From JAJDXO01 sp965213765 (GTDB taxonomy: Bacteria > Pseudomonadota > Alphaproteobacteria > Rhodospirillales > UBA2165), in NCBI GenBank assembly GCA_965213765.1, contig OZ243926.1, positions 3,286,001 to 3,350,000 of the forward strand: a stretch of 64,000 nt of DNA, written 5' to 3'. A model generated the notes under the pieces. It was not told the origin of the DNA. It did not search any database and saw only the letters and a program-made list of their open reading frames with translations. Numbering within the stretch: the first letter of the stretch is position 1; each line of letters begins with the position of its first letter. The position numbers and the translations under genes are program-made. This document shows positions 17,208-25,842 of this stretch, piece after piece.

Positions 17208-19915
17208 TGGCCGAGCCTCTCGAGGATAGCCGGCAGGTGAACCTGATCGGCCTTGTAGTTGCCGGTGAGCGCGTACATCAGCATGTTGATCCCGAACCGG
17301 TAGGACATCTCCCGCTGCCGTTCGCCGCCGGGAACCACCGGATATAGGGGCCTGCGTGTCTGATCAATGGCCCAGGCGCCGGCCCAGTCGTGGGAGCCGA
17401 CGACTACCGAAGAGACGCCGTCATTGGCCCGGCTGCCGTCCCGTTCGACCCACACCTGACCGCCAGTCCACCGCCCCGGGAAATCCCGCAGCAGATAATA
17501 GGACCGGGTCAGCACGTGGTTTGACGGCACCTGGGTGAGCGGCGGAATATCCAGATGGCGGCCCATGACCTGGAGGCGCTGGCCGACGAAATTGGCACCT
17601 CCCTCGTCGCGGGTATCGAACAGAATGGTGCCGCCCCGCTTGAGATAGGTATTCACCCGTGCCGCCACCTCCGGCGGAATGGTTTCCGAGTTCTCGGCCA
17701 CCGGCCAATAGATTAGCGGGAAGAACGCGAGTTCGTCGGACGCAGGATCGATCGCCATGGGGTCGGCCAGTTCGACGGCGGTTCGGCTGTTGGCGACCAG
17801 GCTCAGGCCCCTAAGCCCGGCCAGCACCGTATCGTCGATGGTGCCGTTGCCGGTCGGGACATATGCCAGGCGCACCCGAAGCGCCGCATCGAACGGGCTC
17901 TCGCCGTTGGCCAAGGTCTGGGCCTGGGCCGGCGCATTGACGGGCGGCACGATCATGGCTGCCAGCAACACCGCCGCTGCGGTAGCGGCGCGGTTGAAGC
18001 TGAATAGGCCGCGCAGCGCCATGGACGCAATGATGTCAGCCAAGGCGAGCAGTAACGCCAAGGTCAGCACGATGGGGCGGATGTCGGTCTCGCGCGACTC
18101 CTGATAGGGCTGGGGTTCGATACCAACGCCCAGGCCGCCCATGGGGGCGGGCACCGGCAGCACAGGTGACAGGTTGAGGGCCCGCCGGGAGGTTTCATCA
18201 CCATAGAAGCCGGGCGGGCTCGCGGATCCCGGCTGAGCCGACAATATATCGGTGGCGGGGATCGCCTGCGCGCCCGGCAAAGGCGCGATGATGCGCCCAA
18301 ATCCGTTGACCGAGCGCAGCGGCGCCAGCATCCGGTCCTCGCCATCGGCGGCGATGCCGCGGCCCAATTGCACCAGTTGCTGCATCATTTCGACGAACAG
18401 TCCCGAGAGCGCCAGGGTCGACCATTTGGGATCGGCGGTGGTGTGCACGAACACCAGCCAGCCGTTCTCCTGCTTCTCGGCGGTGACCAGCGGCGTTCCA
18501 TCGGCCAGCCGCGCCCAGGTCTTATCCGGCAGGTCCACGGAGGGCTGGGCGAGCACCTGACGGCGGACGACGACGTCGTTCGGAATGCTGATGCCGTGGA
18601 AAGGGCCGGTCTCGGGGAACGCGGCCATCCGCGCCGGCCGGGTCCATGACAGCGCACCGCCTAATTTCCGGTCGCCTTTGCGGAGGCGTACGGGCAGCAG
18701 AGGATCCTGCTCACCGGCAAGCCGCGGCCCGGCGAAGCGGACAACCACGCCGCCGTCTTCCATCCACCGGACCAGCGATTGCCGGTCGGCTTCCGCCAAT
18801 CGTCCCGGGTCGGCGAGGACGATCAATGACAGTTCGCGTTTCAGCAGGTCGGCGACGGCACCGGTCCGCACTTCGGTAAAGGGGTCGAGCGCCCGGTCGA
18901 GGTAAAAGGCGTCGTCCAGAAGCGGTTGATCGTTGCGCCGTTCGGAAGCTGAGACCAAGCCAACCGGGCGTCGGCGCCAGCGTTCATCCATCAACACGAC
19001 TGCGCCGGCGTGGTTTTCACCCTCAATTTCCAGCTGATCCAACCGGTTGCGGATCTCGACCGGGAAATCGAGGCGTAGCTCCGTCTCGGTCTCGCCGGCC
19101 CCGTAGCTCACCTCGCGCCGCGCCAGGACACGGCCATCTTCGTCGCGGGCCCGGATGACCAGATTGTCAGGCGCGCTGGTCGCCGCCCGCCGGATGGTGA
19201 GACCCAAGCCCTGGCTGTCGGCCTTGGGCGGCAGCATGACGGTGGGCAGATCGCCCGGCAGATCGGCGCGGACCGAGAGGGTGCCGAGTTTGCCGAGTGC
19301 TTCGGCGAAGGCGTCGGCATTGCCCATATCGAGACCGTTGCTCAGCCAAACCACTTGGGCATCGCCGGAAGATTGGACCGCATTGACCAATGCAATGGCG
19401 GCGGTGCGGTCGACCGGCCACGGCTTGGGCTGCAACGCCAAGGCGCGCTCCTTGGCTTCAGCCGCCGGCAGCAGCGATACCGATACCTGGCCGCCGCCTG
19501 ATTGGCGGGCGGTGGTGATGAGGCCGACCGCGCGGCCTTCGCGGGCCGCCTGGTCGATCAGCGCTGTCATGGCGTCCCGGCGGTCCTCCCAGTTGCGGGC
19601 CGATGACCAGCCATCGTCAATGGCGAGGATCAGCGGATCGTCACCTTCGACCCGGTCGGTGGCGTTCAGCACGGGATGAGACGCGGCGATGATGACCGCG
19701 GCCACCAAAGCGAAGCGCAACAGCGCCAGCCACAGAGGCGTCTTGGCCGAACTCTCTTCCGGGTTGACCAGCCGCATGATCAGCCGGATGGCGGGGAACT
19801 GGACCCGCCGCGGGGCCGGCGGAATGATCCTGAGCAGCCACCACAGGGCCGGAAGGGCCAACAGACCCAGCAATGCCCAAGGGGCAACGAATGACAAGGC
19901 GCCGATACCAACCAT
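17204..19915 (-). CDS. BatA N-terminal / DUF4159 domain membrane protein
   Basis: A 903-residue protein combining an N-terminal BatA-type region and a C-terminal DUF4159 domain. The start, LSFVAPWALLGLLALPALWWLLRIIPPAPRR with PLWLALLRFALVAAVIIAASHP (each shown as short parts of one segment pair), is the TIGR02226 signature of aerotolerance BatA-like proteins. A VWA-like section follows (LILAIDDGWSSARNWEDRR). An internal membrane segment lies near residues 625-660. The DUF4159 part has ELAFFPLIYWPVAENSETIP and KRGGTILFDTRDEGG. The start is 3 bases after DUF58 and the stop overlaps the next gene, so the block is one operon. Confidence 0.82.
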   Translation of the reverse strand: MVGIGALSFVAPWALLGLLALPALWWLLRIIPPAPRRVQFPAIRLIMRLVNPEESSAKTPLWLALLRFALVAAVIIAASHPVLNATDRVEGDDPLILAIDDGWSSARNWEDRRDAMTALIDQAAREGRAVGLITTARQSGGGQVSVSLLPAAEAKERALALQPKPWPVDRTAAIALVNAVQSSGDAQVVWLSNGLDMGNADAFAEALGKLGTLSVRADLPGDLPTVMLPPKADSQGLGLTIRRAATSAPDNLVIRARDEDGRVLARREVSYGAGETETELRLDFPVEIRNRLDQLEIEGENHAGAVVLMDERWRRRPVGLVSASERRNDQPLLDDAFYLDRALDPFTEVRTGAVADLLKRELSLIVLADPGRLAEADRQSLVRWMEDGGVVVRFAGPRLAGEQDPLLPVRLRKGDRKLGGALSWTRPARMAAFPETGPFHGISIPNDVVVRRQVLAQPSVDLPDKTWARLADGTPLVTAEKQENGWLVFVHTTADPKWSTLALSGLFVEMMQQLVQLGRGIAADGEDRMLAPLRSVNGFGRIIAPLPGAQAIPATDILSAQPGSASPPGFYGDETSRRALNLSPVLPVPAPMGGLGVGIEPQPYQESRETDIRPIVLTLALLLALADIIASMALRGLFSFNRAATAAAVLLAAMIVPPVNAPAQAQTLANGESPFDAALRVRLAYVPTGNGTIDDTVLAGLRGLSLVANSRTAVELADPMAIDPASDELAFFPLIYWPVAENSETIPPEVAARVNTYLKRGGTILFDTRDEGGANFVGQRLQVMGRHLDIPPLTQVPSNHVLTRSYYLLRDFPGRWTGGQVWVERDGSRANDGVSSVVVGSHDWAGAWAIDQTRRPLYPVVPGGERQREMSYRFGINMLMYALTGNYKADQVHLPAILERLGQ

Positions 19916-19918
19916 ATC

Positions 19919-20827
19919 CTAGTACGCTCCCTGAATACCGCGGGGTGCCGTCAGCGCCATGAAAAGTCCGAGCAGCGCGGTCTCCACCGGTTGATTGGTG
20001 TAGTGGGTGGCGAATGTCCAGCCGGCGGTCCGCGCGATGGCCTCGAGACCGTCCCGGTGGCGGCCCAACCGGTCGCGGTATTGCTCGCGAATTCCTTCGA
20101 CCCGGCCGATCAAGGCGGTTCCCTCGTTTTCCATGCCTTCGAAACGGGTGCGGCCGCCGAACGGCAGTTCCCGTTCCGCCGGATCGAGGATTTGCAGCAT
20201 GTGGCCGGTGATCCCCCGGTCGACATAACGCCCGATGGCCTTGTGGATATCCTCCAGAGGTTCCAGGAAGTCGCCGAACATGACGATGCTGCCGTGACGG
20301 GGCAGGGGTTCAAATCGCGGCAGGCTGCCCGGGTGATTGTCATTGGCGGTGATCCCCCGGTCCTCGAGAGCCTGGGCGAGCAGCAGCAGCGCCGTACGCC
20401 CGGCGGTCGGGGTAATGCCCCAGCCCAACGGCGCCACATGTTCGCCGGCACGGACCAGGAGAGAGGCGGCGGCCAGCATCAAAAGGTCCGCATGATCAAC
20501 CTTTTGCGGCAGGCGCTTATTGGAGGCATAGCGCATGCTGGGCGAGCCGTCGCTCCACAGCCAGACGCTCTGCGCCGCTTCCCATTCGTTTTCACGTATG
20601 TAGACCGGTTCCGACTTGGCCGAGCGGCGCCAGTCGATTTTCTGGATCGGATCACCGGCCTCGTAGCGCCGGTATTGCCAAAAGGTCTCGCCCTGGCCGA
20701 CCCGGCGGCGGCCATGCACGCCCTGCGACACCGTCGCCGCCACCCGCTCCGCACGGATAAGAAAGGGCGGCAGGTTGGCGGAGAGCAGTTCCGCCCGCTG
20801 ATGAAGTTCCGCGACAGATCCGCTCAT
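19919..20827 (-). CDS. DUF58 domain-containing protein
   Basis: A 302-residue DUF58 protein (a VWA-related fold), a standard partner of MoxR AAA+ ATPases. The signature RRYEAGDPIQKIDWRRSA is at about residues 52-69, followed by SVWLWSDGSPSMRYAS, where D-x-S-x-S is MIDAS-like. A C-terminal TPRGIQGAY-like end follows LLGLFMALTAP. No strong membrane segment was seen. It lies 13 bases after the MoxR gene and 3 before the BatA/DUF4159 gene. Its molecular role is not established. Confidence 0.88.
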   Translation of the reverse strand: MSGSVAELHQRAELLSANLPPFLIRAERVAATVSQGVHGRRRVGQGETFWQYRRYEAGDPIQKIDWRRSAKSEPVYIRENEWEAAQSVWLWSDGSPSMRYASNKRLPQKVDHADLLMLAAASLLVRAGEHVAPLGWGITPTAGRTALLLLAQALEDRGITANDNHPGSLPRFEPLPRHGSIVMFGDFLEPLEDIHKAIGRYVDRGITGHMLQILDPAERELPFGGRTRFEGMENEGTALIGRVEGIREQYRDRLGRHRDGLEAIARTAGWTFATHYTNQPVETALLGLFMALTAPRGIQGAY

Positions 20828-20840
20828 CCGACCGGACCGC

Positions 20841-21845
20841 CTAGCTGATACGTTCTACGAGCTTGTCGATGATGCTTGTCATGGTCACTCCCTCGGCCCG
20901 GGCGGCAAAATTGAGCGCCATGCGGTGCCGGAGAATAGGATGGGCCAGGGCAACGACATCGTCGATGGACGGCGCGAGCCGGCCCTGCAGGACCGCGCGG
21001 GCGCGAACACCCAGCATTAGGGCCTGACTGGCGCGGGGGCCCGGCCCCCAGGCCACGTGCCCGGCTACTTCGCCGATGTCCGTGGTGGAGGGACGGCCGG
21101 CGCGTACCAGTTCGAGGATGGCGTCCATGACGCTTTCCCCCACCGGCACGTGGCGAACCAGACGCTGCGCCGACAGAAGCTCGGAACCCTCCATCACCTT
21201 GACCGCCTTTTCCTCGTTGGCTCCGGTGGTGACGATAAGGATTTCGCGCTCGGCGGCGAGCTGAGGATAGTCGATGTCGATTTGCATCAGGAACCGGTCG
21301 AGCTGCGCCTCGGGCAGCGGATAGGTGCCTTCCTGTTCCAATGGGTTCTGGGTGGCCAAAACATGGAATGGCTGTGGCAGCTCATGATAACGGCCGGCGA
21401 CCGAAACCCGCCGTTCCTGCATTGCCTGCAGCAGCGCCGATTGGGTCCGCGGGCTCGCCCGGTTGATTTCATCCGCCATCAGCAGCTGGCAGAACACTGG
21501 TCCCTCGATGAAGCGGAATGAGCGGCGGCCGGCTTCCGATTCTTCCAGCACCTCGGAGCCCAGAATGTCGGCGGGCATAAGATCGGGCGTGAACTGGACC
21601 CGCCGGTCCTCCATCCCCAACACCGTACCCATGGTTTCCACGAGCCGGGTCTTGCCCAGGCCGGGCACGCCGATCAGCAGCATGTGACCACCGGCCAACA
21701 GGGTGATGAGGGCTTCCTCGATGACTTCTTCCTGGCCGAAAATGACCCGCCCGATCCCTCTTTTGGCGCCGACGAACTTACGGCTGATGCCCTCCAGTTC
21801 GTCGATCATCTCCGGGCTTTCGTTTGATTTAGCGGCTTCGCTCAC
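20841..21845 (-). CDS. MoxR family AAA+ ATPase
   Basis: A 334-residue MoxR-type AAA+ ATPase, a chaperone-like remodelling enzyme. Walker A is LLIGVPGLGKTRLVE, Walker B is QLLMADEINRASP, sensor 1 region is HVLATQNPLEQEGTYPLPEA, and LDRFLMQIDIDYP follows. The C-terminal part contains ALMLGVRARAVLQGR. The GTG at 21845 (VSEAAKSNES) is chosen: AAGAGAGA lies just upstream and the frame further upstream encodes low-complexity sequence overlapping the divergent gene's 5' end. An internal ATG (MIDELEG) is the alternative. First gene of a five-gene minus-strand operon ending with DoxX. Confidence 0.92.
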   Translation of the reverse strand: MSEAAKSNESPEMIDELEGISRKFVGAKRGIGRVIFGQEEVIEEALITLLAGGHMLLIGVPGLGKTRLVETMGTVLGMEDRRVQFTPDLMPADILGSEVLEESEAGRRSFRFIEGPVFCQLLMADEINRASPRTQSALLQAMQERRVSVAGRYHELPQPFHVLATQNPLEQEGTYPLPEAQLDRFLMQIDIDYPQLAAEREILIVTTGANEEKAVKVMEGSELLSAQRLVRHVPVGESVMDAILELVRAGRPSTTDIGEVAGHVAWGPGPRASQALMLGVRARAVLQGRLAPSIDDVVALAHPILRHRMALNFAARAEGVTMTSIIDKLVERIS

Positions 21846-21894
21846 GGCATTATCTCTCTTATTGATCCTGGTGTCGTTTCTGAAGGAACCAGCT

Positions 21895-22479
21895 TTGGCA
21901 CGCCCCACGCTCGACAGTTTGGCGTCCCTGGCCGCAAGTAAAACGGGGGAAATTCGCGACTCCGTCGGGGATTCCGCCCCATCCGCGGCCGGCCCGGCGA
22001 TTTGCGGTGACGTCGACATCCGCATCGACCGGGACGCCCAATGGTTTTATCACGGCAGCCCCATAGGCCGCAAAGAACTCGTGCGATTATTTGCCGGTGT
22101 TCTGCAGCGTGACGAGGCCGGTGATTACTGGATGGTGACACCGGCGGAAATGGCCCGGATTCAGGTGGAAGACGTACCGTTCGCGGCGGTCGAAATGACC
22201 GTCGACGGGTCCGGAGAGGCCCAAGACCTGGTGTTCCGGACCAACGTTGACGATATTGTGATGGCGGACCGCGATCATCCGTTGAGAATCGTTACCGATC
22301 CCTCGACCGGTGAGCCTTCGCCCTATGTCAGGGTGCGCGGCGAATTGGATGCCCGTCTGACCCGCGCGGTCTACTACCAGCTCGTCGACCTGGGGCTCGA
22401 GCGGGAGATGGACGGCCGTACCGTCTTCGGTGTATGGAGCGCGGGCGAATTTTTCGAGATCGGTGAGTTGGACCCCTGA
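21895..22479 (+). CDS. DUF1285 domain-containing protein
   Basis: A 194-residue member of the DUF1285 family, a proteobacterial family of unknown function. The pattern ICGDVDIRIDRDAQWFYHGS, followed by PIGRKELVRLFAGVL and YWMVTPAEMARIQVED, is typical, as is NVDDIVMADRDHPLRI later. A TTG at 21895 is preferred as start because AAGGAA lies 7 bases upstream; a GTG at 21871 would add eight residues. Only about 50 bases separate it from the divergent MoxR gene, so the promoters must overlap. The stop overlaps the NUDIX gene by one base. Confidence 0.85.
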   Translation: MARPTLDSLASLAASKTGEIRDSVGDSAPSAAGPAICGDVDIRIDRDAQWFYHGSPIGRKELVRLFAGVLQRDEAGDYWMVTPAEMARIQVEDVPFAAVEMTVDGSGEAQDLVFRTNVDDIVMADRDHPLRIVTDPSTGEPSPYVRVRGELDARLTRAVYYQLVDLGLEREMDGRTVFGVWSAGEFFEIGELDP

Positions 22480-23120
22480 TGCTGACCCGTGAACATGTAA
22501 TCGAACGGCTGGACCGGGCACCCAATGGCGGGCGGGTGCGGACCAACGATGACGCCAGGATCAGGCGGGCGGGAATCAACCCCAACCCCTTTGACGACAA
22601 CCCCTGGTATCCCGAGGACGGCAAACTGCGGCCGGCGGCGGTCCTGGTGCCCCTGGTTAATCACGGCGACGGCCTGACGGTTCTGCTGACCAAAAGGACC
22701 GAGCATCTGAGCAACCATGCCGGCCAGATCAGTTTCCCCGGCGGACGTGCCGACGACGAGGACGATGGCCCCGAGCATACGGCGTTGCGCGAGACCGAGG
22801 AGGAGGTCGGCGTCGGCCGCAACCGGATCGAGATCGTCGGCCGTTTGGACGATTACGTGGTCGGTACCGGTTTCCTGGTCCGTCCGGTGGTCGGCTTCAT
22901 CGAGCCGCCCATCGACGTCGACAAACATGATCACGAAGTGGATGAAGTGTTCGAGGCGCCGCTTGAGTTTCTGATCGACCCCGAAAACGTCGAACGCCAT
23001 CACCGGGAATTTAACGGCCGGATACGCCATTTCTTCGCAATTACCTACCAGGATTACTATATCTGGGGTGCAACGGCGGGGATGTTATGTAATCTCGCCG
23101 AACGCCTGCGAGCTGAGTGA
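22479..23120 (+). CDS. NUDIX hydrolase, CoA pyrophosphatase-like
   Basis: A 213-residue NUDIX enzyme of the NudL/CoAse subgroup, which cleaves CoA or its thioesters to 3',5'-ADP and phosphopantetheine. The NUDIX box is SFPGGRADDEDDG followed by HTALRETEEEVGV. It carries the two extra residues between the Glu and REXXEE parts that CoAse-type boxes typically have. An upstream RPAAVLVPLVNHGDGLTVLL strand pattern and a LLTKR segment fit the subgroup. ATG overlaps the DUF1285 stop. The next gene begins 20 bases on, so it belongs to the DUF1285-NUDIX-DUF6111-CCA string. Confidence 0.88.
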   Translation: MLTREHVIERLDRAPNGGRVRTNDDARIRRAGINPNPFDDNPWYPEDGKLRPAAVLVPLVNHGDGLTVLLTKRTEHLSNHAGQISFPGGRADDEDDGPEHTALRETEEEVGVGRNRIEIVGRLDDYVVGTGFLVRPVVGFIEPPIDVDKHDHEVDEVFEAPLEFLIDPENVERHHREFNGRIRHFFAITYQDYYIWGATAGMLCNLAERLRAE

Positions 23121-23140
23121 TCAACTAAGGACCGGAATTC

Positions 23141-23404
23141 GTGGCACGCATTGTCTTACAAGTAATTCTGCCGCTGTTGGCGCCGGTGATCATCTACGGT
23201 CTGTGGAGCTACTTCACCCAGAAGCGGCAGGGCAAGGGCCTGCCCGGTTGGGAGGAGGGGCATTGGTTCTATGCCGTGATGATCGGATTCGTACTGGCAT
23301 TTGGCAGCTTCGGCTATCTCGCCGCCACGGACTTTGAGCGGGAACTGGAGAACAAGCCGCCGGCCCGAGACATCGGTCCCGTGGAGTCCAATCGCTTCCG
23401 TTGA
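23141..23404 (+). CDS. small inner-membrane protein, DUF6111-like
   Basis: An 87-residue protein with two membrane segments, QVILPLLAPVIIYGLWSY and FYAVMIGFVLAFGSFGYLA, separated by a basic loop (TQKRQGKGLPGW). The pattern matches the small DUF6111 family seen beside CCA-adding enzyme genes in alphaproteobacteria. The start is GTG at 23141. Function unknown. Confidence 0.75.
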   Translation: MARIVLQVILPLLAPVIIYGLWSYFTQKRQGKGLPGWEEGHWFYAVMIGFVLAFGSFGYLAATDFERELENKPPARDIGPVESNRFR

Positions 23405-23425
23405 CCGCCAACGGCGCGCCGAGCC

Positions 23426-24874
23426 ATGGATTTCATCGGAGACATCCCGAGTATTCCCCATGTCGAGGGGAAGTGGCTGATTCTGGCTGCCGGTGCGGTT
23501 TTCTTCATGTTCATGCTGGCGCGGCGCAAGAAGAGGATGAACGATTTGAAGCGCAAGGACCGGGAGCCCCGCTTTCGGAACATTACCGTGAAAGGGGACG
23601 AAAGCCACGGCGCCGAAGGACGGATCACCGTCCGGCCGTGGATGGAAACCGACGGCATCAAGCGGGTCCTGGCGGCGATCACCGCCGATGGCAAGGTGGC
23701 GAGGTTCGTCGGCGGCTGTGTGCGCGATGCGTTGCTTGAACGGCCGGTGAAGGAAGTGGATATCGCCACGCCGGAAACGCCGGACCGGGTGATGGAGCTA
23801 CTGGAAGCCGCCGGCATCAAGGCGCTGCCGACGGGCATCGAGCATGGCACGGTGACCGCGGTCATCGGCGGCGAGACATACCAGATCACCACCCTCCGGC
23901 GTGACGTGAGTACCGACGGGCGGCGGGCGACCGTCACCTTCACCGAAGATTGGCGGGTCGATGCCGAGCGGCGCGACTTCACCTTCAATACCCTGTCGGC
24001 GACGCCCGACGGTATGATCTACGACTATTTCAACGGCCTGCAGGACCTGAACGACCGGGTGATCAAGTTCGTCGGCCATGCCGGGGAGCGGATCGAGGAA
24101 GACCGCCTGAGGGTGCTGAGGTTTTTCCGTTTCATTGGGACGCTGGGCATGCGGACCGACCGCAAGGGCGATCTGGAATCCTGCATCCAGGCCGCACCGC
24201 AGCTGACCGAACTCTCCCGCGAGCGTATCCGGGACGAGATTATGAAAATCCTGTCGTCCGAGATGCATTTCGACGTCATTCGGATGATGCGGAATCACGG
24301 CATCCTCAAGCCCATCCTGCCCGAGATCGGCGAACCGACGGCATTGGCCCGGCTAAAATGGCTGGAGACCACCGCCACGGGCCTTGAGAGCGTGCGGCCG
24401 GACCCGATCCGCCGGTTGGCCTGCGTTCTTGATACGGATGACGAAGGTGTTGAGTCCGTCTGCCAAAATTTGGTGCTGACCAACAAGGAGAAACGCCGGC
24501 TCAAGGCACTCCACCATCCGGGTTGGCGGGCGGATCCGGAGATTTCGGAGGCCGATTTCGAGCGGGTGCTGCAGCGCCTGGGCCCGGAGATCACCCTCGA
24601 TATTATTCTCATCGACTGGGCGCACAGCCTGGTCGAGGCGCCTCGGCAGCCCGGCGGCCATGCCGACAAGTGGCAGGCGCTGATCGCCAGGACCGAGAGT
24701 TGGGAAGCCAAGGTGTACCCGCTGAACGGCCATGACGTGATGGCGCTTGGGATCGAGGAAGGGCCCGAAGTGTCCAAGCATTTGGATGCGGTCGAGGCCT
24801 GGTGGGAAGAGGGCGGGTTTACCGCCGACCGGGCGGCCTGCCTCGCCCGTCTCAAGCAGGAGGTGGAGGCCTAA
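23426..24874 (+). CDS. CCA tRNA nucleotidyltransferase (with N-terminal membrane-segment extension)
   Basis: Class II nucleotidyltransferase that adds or repairs the 3' CCA end of tRNA. The catalytic head has VARFVGGCVRDALLERPVKEVDIAT, with the G-G-x-V-R-D and D-x-A motifs, then RRDVSTDGRRATVTF and DAERRDFTFNTLSATPDG. EDRLRVLRFFRFIG follows in the neck. Measured from the GTG at 23588 the product is 428 residues, the usual length. The open frame continues upstream to an ATG at 23426, adding 54 residues with a hydrophobic stretch (WLILAAGAVFFMFMLA) and a basic patch. I give the longer version because the extension looks coding and would otherwise leave a 183-base gap in a tight operon. Neither start has a strong ribosome site. 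Confidence 0.85.
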   Translation: MDFIGDIPSIPHVEGKWLILAAGAVFFMFMLARRKKRMNDLKRKDREPRFRNITVKGDESHGAEGRITVRPWMETDGIKRVLAAITADGKVARFVGGCVRDALLERPVKEVDIATPETPDRVMELLEAAGIKALPTGIEHGTVTAVIGGETYQITTLRRDVSTDGRRATVTFTEDWRVDAERRDFTFNTLSATPDGMIYDYFNGLQDLNDRVIKFVGHAGERIEEDRLRVLRFFRFIGTLGMRTDRKGDLESCIQAAPQLTELSRERIRDEIMKILSSEMHFDVIRMMRNHGILKPILPEIGEPTALARLKWLETTATGLESVRPDPIRRLACVLDTDDEGVESVCQNLVLTNKEKRRLKALHHPGWRADPEISEADFERVLQRLGPEITLDIILIDWAHSLVEAPRQPGGHADKWQALIARTESWEAKVYPLNGHDVMALGIEEGPEVSKHLDAVEAWWEEGGFTADRAACLARLKQEVEA

Positions 24875-24927
24875 GCCCCTGATAGTTCCCGGTTTTCCCG
24901 CACGACCGTGACGACCCCTGAGCGGTG

Positions 24928-25072
24928 GCCGGCCTGAACTCGGCCGGGACGAGATCAGGCGCATCTTCACCGGCCTCCATGACGAGGGCGTCCGCCACCT
25001 GTTCATCCGGGGCGGCGAGCCGCTGACCCGCGGGACGCCATGGAGGTGATGGAGGACGTGGCGGCACCGCCT
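24928..25072 (+). pseudogene. fragment of a radical SAM protein gene
   Basis: One frame reads RDEIRRIFTGLHDEGVRHLF followed by IRGGEPLTR, a classical radical SAM region (GGEPL motif). It breaks at about 25035; shifting the frame continues as DAMEVMEDVAAPP and then stops. The cluster-binding CxxxCxxC part that should lie upstream is absent. The 240-base gap between CCA and SRAP genes holds nothing else. This looks like a decayed remnant. Confidence 0.55.
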
Positions 25073-25118
25073 GACCGGCCTTGAGGGCGATGGTAAGGCA
25101 TCTCTAATATACGGGCCC

Positions 25119-25811
25119 ATGTGCCCGCGATTTTCCCAAGCCTGCACCTGGCAGGAGGTCAGGAACTATTACGACCTTGTCGACGCCGACTGGAACCTGT
25201 CGCTGCGCTACAATATCCGGCCGACCAACCAAATCCCCATCATCCGGAACGGCGGCGCGGGCCGCGAGCTTGCTATGGCGGTGTGGTGGCTGATCCCTCC
25301 CTGGGCGGACGCGCCCAACAACAAGTACCCCATGTTCAATGCCCGCTCGGAGAGCCTGCTGGACCGTAAGGCCTACGCCGAGCCGGCGCGCAACAAGCGC
25401 TGCCTGATCCCGATGACCGGCTGGTTCGAATTCCACCCGGAGGACGGCATCCGCCGGCCCTATTACTTCACGCTGAAAAGCTCGACCCTGTTCGCGGCCG
25501 CCGGCCTCTGGCAGGTCTCGACCAGAGGGCCGGAGCCGGTGACGTCCTGCACCCTGGTCACCGTCGGCGGCAATCCGCTGATCGCCCAGTACCACGTGAA
25601 GAACCGGATGCCCGCCCTGGTGCCCGAGGAAGCGTGGGATGCATGGCTCGACACCGAGGAGGTGTCGGCGGAGCATGCCATCTCCAGGCTCGCAAGCTGG
25701 CCGGAAGAAGACATCACGGTCCACGCGGTGGACCGCAACGAGCTCAAGAAGACCATGAGCGACAACCCGGCCTGCATCGAGCCGTGGCCGCCCGCACCCG
25801 ACCGGGACTAG
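25119..25811 (+). CDS. SOS response-associated peptidase (SRAP / YedK-HMCES family)
   Basis: A 230-residue SRAP protein. These bind single-stranded DNA and crosslink covalently through Cys2 to abasic sites, protecting forks. The sequence begins MCPRFS, so Cys2 is in place, although the usual third residue is Gly (MCGR). Other conserved residues are Asn74 in FNARSES, Glu104 in GWFEFHPEDG and His159 in YHVKNRMP. RYNIRPTNQIP is typical of the N-terminal part. Start ATG at 25119 is fixed by the need for Cys2. No LexA-like box was recognised upstream. Confidence 0.92.
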   Translation: MCPRFSQACTWQEVRNYYDLVDADWNLSLRYNIRPTNQIPIIRNGGAGRELAMAVWWLIPPWADAPNNKYPMFNARSESLLDRKAYAEPARNKRCLIPMTGWFEFHPEDGIRRPYYFTLKSSTLFAAAGLWQVSTRGPEPVTSCTLVTVGGNPLIAQYHVKNRMPALVPEEAWDAWLDTEEVSAEHAISRLASWPEEDITVHAVDRNELKKTMSDNPACIEPWPPAPDRD

Positions 25812-25842
25812 GCGCTACAAAATCTCGCCAAAAGGAATTCGC

